Shown in pieces: positions 60,920 through 64,000 of a stretch of DNA of 64,000 nt (within the stretch, counting starts at the first letter, position 1; each line of letters opens with the position of its first letter). Below the pieces are notes generated by a model, which was given only the letters and a program-made list of their open reading frames with translations, did not search any database and was not told the origin of the DNA. The stretch is from the NCBI RefSeq assembly GCF_024707125.1, contig NZ_JANQAH010000012.1:1-64000 (forward strand), in the 5' to 3' direction. Source of the stretch: Devosia sp. (GTDB taxonomy: Bacteria; Pseudomonadota; Alphaproteobacteria; Rhizobiales; Devosiaceae). Made by a program: the position numbers and the translations under genes.

Positions 60920-60936
60920 GGTTACCATTTGTAACC
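60920..60936. promoter_or_regulatory. Perfect palindrome GGTTAC-N5-GTAACC upstream of the LLM-FAD gene
   Basis: A 6-base inverted repeat with a 5-base spacer, 12 bases before ATG 60949. It would overlap the promoter or ribosome site, so a bound protein would repress. It is the third member of the RGTYAC-N5-GTAACY set. Confidence 0.5.
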
Positions 60937-60948
60937 ATTGAGCCTGCC

Positions 60949-63217
60949 ATGACCGATTATGGGCACGAGCTGAAGTTCGGCACTTTTATCACGCCGAGCG
61001 CGCAGCAAGCCGATGACGTGGTCGCCCTGGCGCAGCTGACTGAGGCTGCGGGGCTAGACCTCGCCACGTTTCAAGACCATCCCTATCAGAGCAATTTCCT
61101 CGACGCGTGGACATTGCTGAGCTTTGTGGCGGCCAAGACCGAGCGCATCAGCCTTGCCGGCAATGTGCTGAACCTGCCGCTGCGGCAGCCCGCCGTTTTG
61201 GCGCGGGCGGTGGCGAGCCTTGACCTCCTCTCGCATGGGCGCGCGGAGCTGGGGCTGGGCGCCGGCGCCTTCTGGGACGGCATCAAGGGCATGGGCGGCG
61301 AGGAATTGACGCCGGGCCAGGCCGTGGATGCGTTGGAAGAGGCGATCGATGTCATTCGCGGCATCTGGGATGCCGGGAAATCGGGCGGCGTGCGGGTTGA
61401 TGGGAAGTATCACAGGGCGGCCGGCGCGCGGCGTGGGCCCCTGCCCGCGCATGGCGTCAGCATCTGGCTCGGGGCGCTAAAGCCGCGCATGCTAAAACTG
61501 ATCGGGCGGAAGGCGGACGGCTGGCTGCCGTCGATGAGCTACATCAAATCGCCCACGATTGCAGAGAGCAATGCGATCATTGATGCGGCAGCGATTGAGG
61601 CTGGGCGTGATCCGCGGGAAATCCGGCGGCTGATCAATGTCGGCGGGCGGTTGGCGACGCCAGAGGATGTCGAGGCGCTGGTCGAGCAATTGACTACGCT
61701 GGCGCTCGAGCATGGGTTTTCGACCTTTATCCTGCCGGCCGATGCGCCTGGAGCGATCGAGACTTTCGGCAAGGAGGTCGCGCCGGCGGTGCGGGCGCGG
61801 GTCGAGACGGCGCGGAAGGCCGCGGGGACACGGACCGGCCCGGTGCGGAGTGCACGGGCGCTGGCGGCGCGGCGCGATGGGATCGACTATGATGGCGTGC
61901 CGGCGGCGTTGGGGCAGCGCGTGGTTGAGCCGGGCGATCATGATTTTTCAAAACATCGCTCGACCTATATTCACAAGGGCAATCCGGGGCTGGTTCTGCG
62001 GCCTACGACGGTTGAAGAGGTGCAGGAGGCTATCACCTATGCCGCGCGGCAGGATGTGCCGCTGGCGGTGCGGAGCGGCGGGCATGGCATATCGGGGCGG
62101 TCGACCAATGATGGTGGGCTGGTGCTCGATGTGGGGCAGCTCAATTCGATCCGGCTGATGGACGAGAAGACGGGGCTGTTCCGGGTTGGGCCGGGGGCGC
62201 GCTGGGGCGAAGTGGCCACGGCGCTGGCGCCGCATGGGCTGGGCATGAGTTCGGGCGATTATGGCGATGTGGGCGTGGGTGGTCTCGCGACGGCCGGCGG
62301 GATCGGGTATTTCGCGCGAAAGCATGGGCTGACGCTTGATCATGTGCAGGCGGCCGAGGTGGTGTTGGCCGATGGCTCGTTCGTGCGGGCGGATCGGGAG
62401 AACCACGCCGATCTCTTCTGGGCGCTGCGTGGCGCGGGCGGCAATTTTGGCGTGGTGACGGCGCTGGAACTGGATGCCTATCCGGTCGGGAATGTCGTCT
62501 TTGCGCAGCTCACTTATGATCTTTCGGATGCAGAGAGCGTTTTGCCGCGATGGGCGGAGACGGTGATCGCGGCGCCGCGGGAGCTGACGAGTTTTCTGAC
62601 CATGGTACCGGGACGTTCGGGCAGCGGGCCGATTGCGCAGGCGAGCGTTGTCATCATGAGCGATGATCCGAAGGTGGCGGAGCCCATGTTGCAGCCGTTC
62701 CTGCAGGTCGGGCCGATGCTGGGGAGCCAGGCCTATATCATTCCCTATACGGCGCTGGTGGAGAGCCACTTCTCGGGGCATGACGGGGCTGGCGGGCTGG
62801 TGTCGCGGGCGGGGCTGGTGACTGGTCTGACGCCGGCTTTGGCCGAGGGGATGGCGGAGCTGCTGGCGGCGGGCGCGACCAATATGATGCAACTGCGGGC
62901 CGTGGGTGGGGCGGTGAACGATGTGGGGGCCGATGAGACGGCCTACGCGCATCGGCACCAGAACTTCTCGCTCAATGCGGGCGCTTATGGCGATGCAATG
63001 GCGCGGCGGCTGGATGCGATCTGGCCCTCGGTGTCGAAGGAGCTGGATGGGCTCTATCTCAATTTCGAGACGGGGACCGAGCCGCACTTGCTTGAAAAAG
63101 GCATTTCCGGGCAAAACGCTCGCCCGCCTGCGGCAGCTCAAGGCCAAGTACGATCCCGGCGGGCTGTTCAATTCGAATTTCCCCATTCCGCCGGCTTCCG
63201 AAGAGGCCGCTGCCTAG
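60949..63217 (+). pseudogene. LLM flavin monooxygenase fused to FAD-binding (BBE) oxidoreductase, frameshifted near the 3' end
   Basis: A two-enzyme fusion of about 755 residues after correction. Residues 1-290 form a luciferase-like barrel (FGTFITPSAQQADDVVALA, LGLGAGAFWDGIKGMGGEEL). From about 330 there is an FAD_binding_4 domain with RSGGHGISGRS, H379 being the usual site of covalent FAD. The second attachment Cys of bicovalent relatives is replaced: that position reads GDYGDVGVGG. The BBE end, KYDPGGLFNSNFPI, is in another frame because one extra base lies in the A5G2 run at 63095-63101. Without correction the reading frame runs on through the next gene to 63771. Start ATG 60949. Substrate unknown. 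Confidence 0.85.
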
Positions 63218-63228
63218 GAGCGACGATC

Positions 63229-63771
63229 ATGGACGATCTGCCGGAACTTTCCACTTTGGGCCGGCGGATCATGATCGTGGGGCCCACCAATGCGGGGAAA
63301 TCCACGCTGGCGGTGGCGATCGGGGCAAAGCTCGGGATTCCGGCGCAGCACGTGGACCTGTTTCGGCATGCGCCGAGGACGGATTGGGTGCAGCGGCCGG
63401 ATGAGGAGTTCGAGGCGCTGCATGAAGCAGCGATTGCCGAGCCGGAATGGGTGATGGACGGGAATTACTCCGCCATCATGCCAGCGCGATTGCAGCGGGC
63501 GACGGGGATCATTTCGCTCGATGATGCGCTCTGGCGGCGGTATTGGCGCTATTTCCGGCGGACGCTGGGAGTACGGCGGGCCGGGGCGCTGGAGGGCAAT
63601 CGGGATTCTATCAAGTGGGCGATGATCCACTGGCTCTGGCATACCCGCCGCTCGGGCGCGAAATTGCGGGCCATGGCCGAGGGCACCGGGTTGCCGGTGG
63701 CCGTGTGTCGGAACGAGCGCGAGCTGGACCGGCTCTATCGGGCCTGGGGGCTTACTTTGCCTTTGGCTTGA
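63229..63771 (+). CDS. P-loop kinase-like protein (FlaR/adenylate kinase-related)
   Basis: A 180-residue nucleotide-binding protein. Walker A is GPTNAGKST at about residues 17-25; the next segment has HVDLFRHAPRTDWVQRPDEEFEALHEAAIAEPEWVMDGNYSAIMPARLQRATGIISLD, the typical DNA topology modulation/FlaR-type layout of a small kinase. It ends in RNERELDRLYRAWGL. ATG 63229 has GGAG eight bases upstream, which supports it as a separate gene rather than the tail of the upstream fusion. The last 20 bases overlap the convergent SDR gene. Confidence 0.85.
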   Translation: MDDLPELSTLGRRIMIVGPTNAGKSTLAVAIGAKLGIPAQHVDLFRHAPRTDWVQRPDEEFEALHEAAIAEPEWVMDGNYSAIMPARLQRATGIISLDDALWRRYWRYFRRTLGVRRAGALEGNRDSIKWAMIHWLWHTRRSGAKLRAMAEGTGLPVAVCRNERELDRLYRAWGLTLPLA

Positions 63772-64000
63772 TGAGGTTGAAGCGGATCAGGCTTTCGGCG
63801 GCGCTGAGGACGGCTTCTTCTGCGGTGTGATAGGCGCGGCCGAGGAGCTTTTCGCCCTTTCGGCCGTCAAAGTGCTTTTGGTTGCCGATGTCGTTGATGA
63901 TCTGGCGGACGGGACCGCCCATCAGGGCGAGGATGCGCATTAGCCAGTCGGGGACGGTTTTGAGGGTCACCGGGTACTCGGGATAGGCCTTGCGGAGGAT
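63752..64000 (-). CDS. NAD-dependent epimerase/dehydratase-like SDR, C-terminal fragment
   Basis: Only the last 82 residues are inside the window. They read ILRKAYPEYPVTLKTVPDW, MRILALMGGPVRQIINDIG, then FDGRKGEKLLGRAYHTAEEAVLSAAESLI. This is the C-terminal substrate-domain pattern of extended SDRs related to dihydroflavonol 4-reductase and aldehyde reductases. The Rossmann part lies beyond base 64000. It overlaps the P-loop kinase gene tail to tail. Confidence 0.75.
   Translation of the reverse strand: MLRKAYPEYPVTLKTVPDWLMRILALMGGPVRQIINDIGNQKHFDGRKGEKLLGRAYHTAEEAVLSAAESLIRFNLIKPKAK

Noticed and set aside
60790..63771. A single 993-residue protein combining LLM, FAD and P-loop kinase domains
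   Set aside because: The join comes from a one-base shift near 63100. The true oxidoreductase end is in the other frame, and the kinase has its own start and ribosome site. The first 53 codons (60790-60948) cross a terminator and the palindrome.
1..64000. CRISPR arrays, prophage, insertion sequences or defence islands
   Set aside because: I found no regularly spaced direct repeats, no transposase, integrase or phage structural gene, and no restriction or toxin-antitoxin pair. The only repeats are palindromic intergenic units.

Overview
The window looks like chromosomal DNA of a GC-rich alphaproteobacterium of the Hyphomicrobiales (Rhizobiales), most like Devosia. The taxon is inferred from gene content: MipZ in place of Min, NDUFA12 and DUF2155 downstream of aroQ-accB-accC-aat, an ATP12-type F1 assembly chaperone, DUF1489, DUF4344, an RNase E with an alphaproteobacterial-style C-terminal tail, and frequent GTG/TTG starts. 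No integrase, transposase, phage gene or CRISPR array is visible. Almost everything is housekeeping or ordinary accessory metabolism.

Layout. 1-4.5 kb: clpA (cut by the window edge) and clpS, then a SPOR-tailed D,D-carboxypeptidase, a small unknown gene and an alpha/beta hydrolase. 4.5-10.8 kb: MATE exporter, AzlCD exporter, tRNA-Leu(CAA), a CASTOR/POLLUX-like channel and secreted proteins. 10.9-18 kb: the wall genes mrcA and amiC, divergent from rne, which has a 572-base leader. 18-25 kb: a frameshifted WYL regulator with a VOC gene, GNAT and aminotransferase genes, dsbA-like, then aroQ-accB-accC-aat. 25-30.6 kb: an APH(3')-like kinase, a GyrI-like protein and an atypical SDR sit between aat and the DUF2155/NDUFA12 pair, followed by MFS and VOC genes. 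30.6-38 kb: SMP-30 lactonase, CAP lipoprotein, tusA, a second D,D-carboxypeptidase, DJ-1/PfpI, GH3 beta-glucosidase, DoxX/HxlR. 38-45.4 kb: mipZ, DUF1489, GST, a 33-residue membrane peptide, mgtE, MmcQ, GFA, tRNA-Leu(GAG), a lone FliN-like gene, lipB, DUF4282, DoxX. 45.6-52.6 kb: rimO, EamA, a sulfate ABC transporter (binding protein plus two permeases, no ATPase gene beside them), folP-folB-folK. 52.6-56.8 kb: a tightly overlapping minus-strand run rarA-crcB-rluA family-HAD-ATP12. 56.9-64 kb: an unknown secreted protein, a repeat-packed gap, HtrA protease, ornithine/lysine decarboxylase, an LLM-plus-FAD fusion oxidoreductase, a P-loop kinase and the end of an SDR gene.

Points worth attention. 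(1) Four otherwise intact genes (WYL regulator, mgtE, lipB, LLM-FAD oxidoreductase) are each broken by one base in or beside a mononucleotide run, which looks more like sequencing error than gene decay. (2) A 17-base palindrome, RGTYAC-N5-GTAACY, occurs in three intergenic regions: doxX/hxlR, doxX/rimO, and just before the LLM-FAD gene. It may be the operator of the HxlR regulator encoded here. (3) A perfect GTTC-N7-GTTC box lies between rarA and a divergent secreted-protein gene, matching the alphaproteobacterial LexA box. (4) A 33-residue single-helix peptide has its own ribosome binding site and terminator. (5) Several families of palindromic intergenic repeats recur. I did not find a clearly new multi-gene system.
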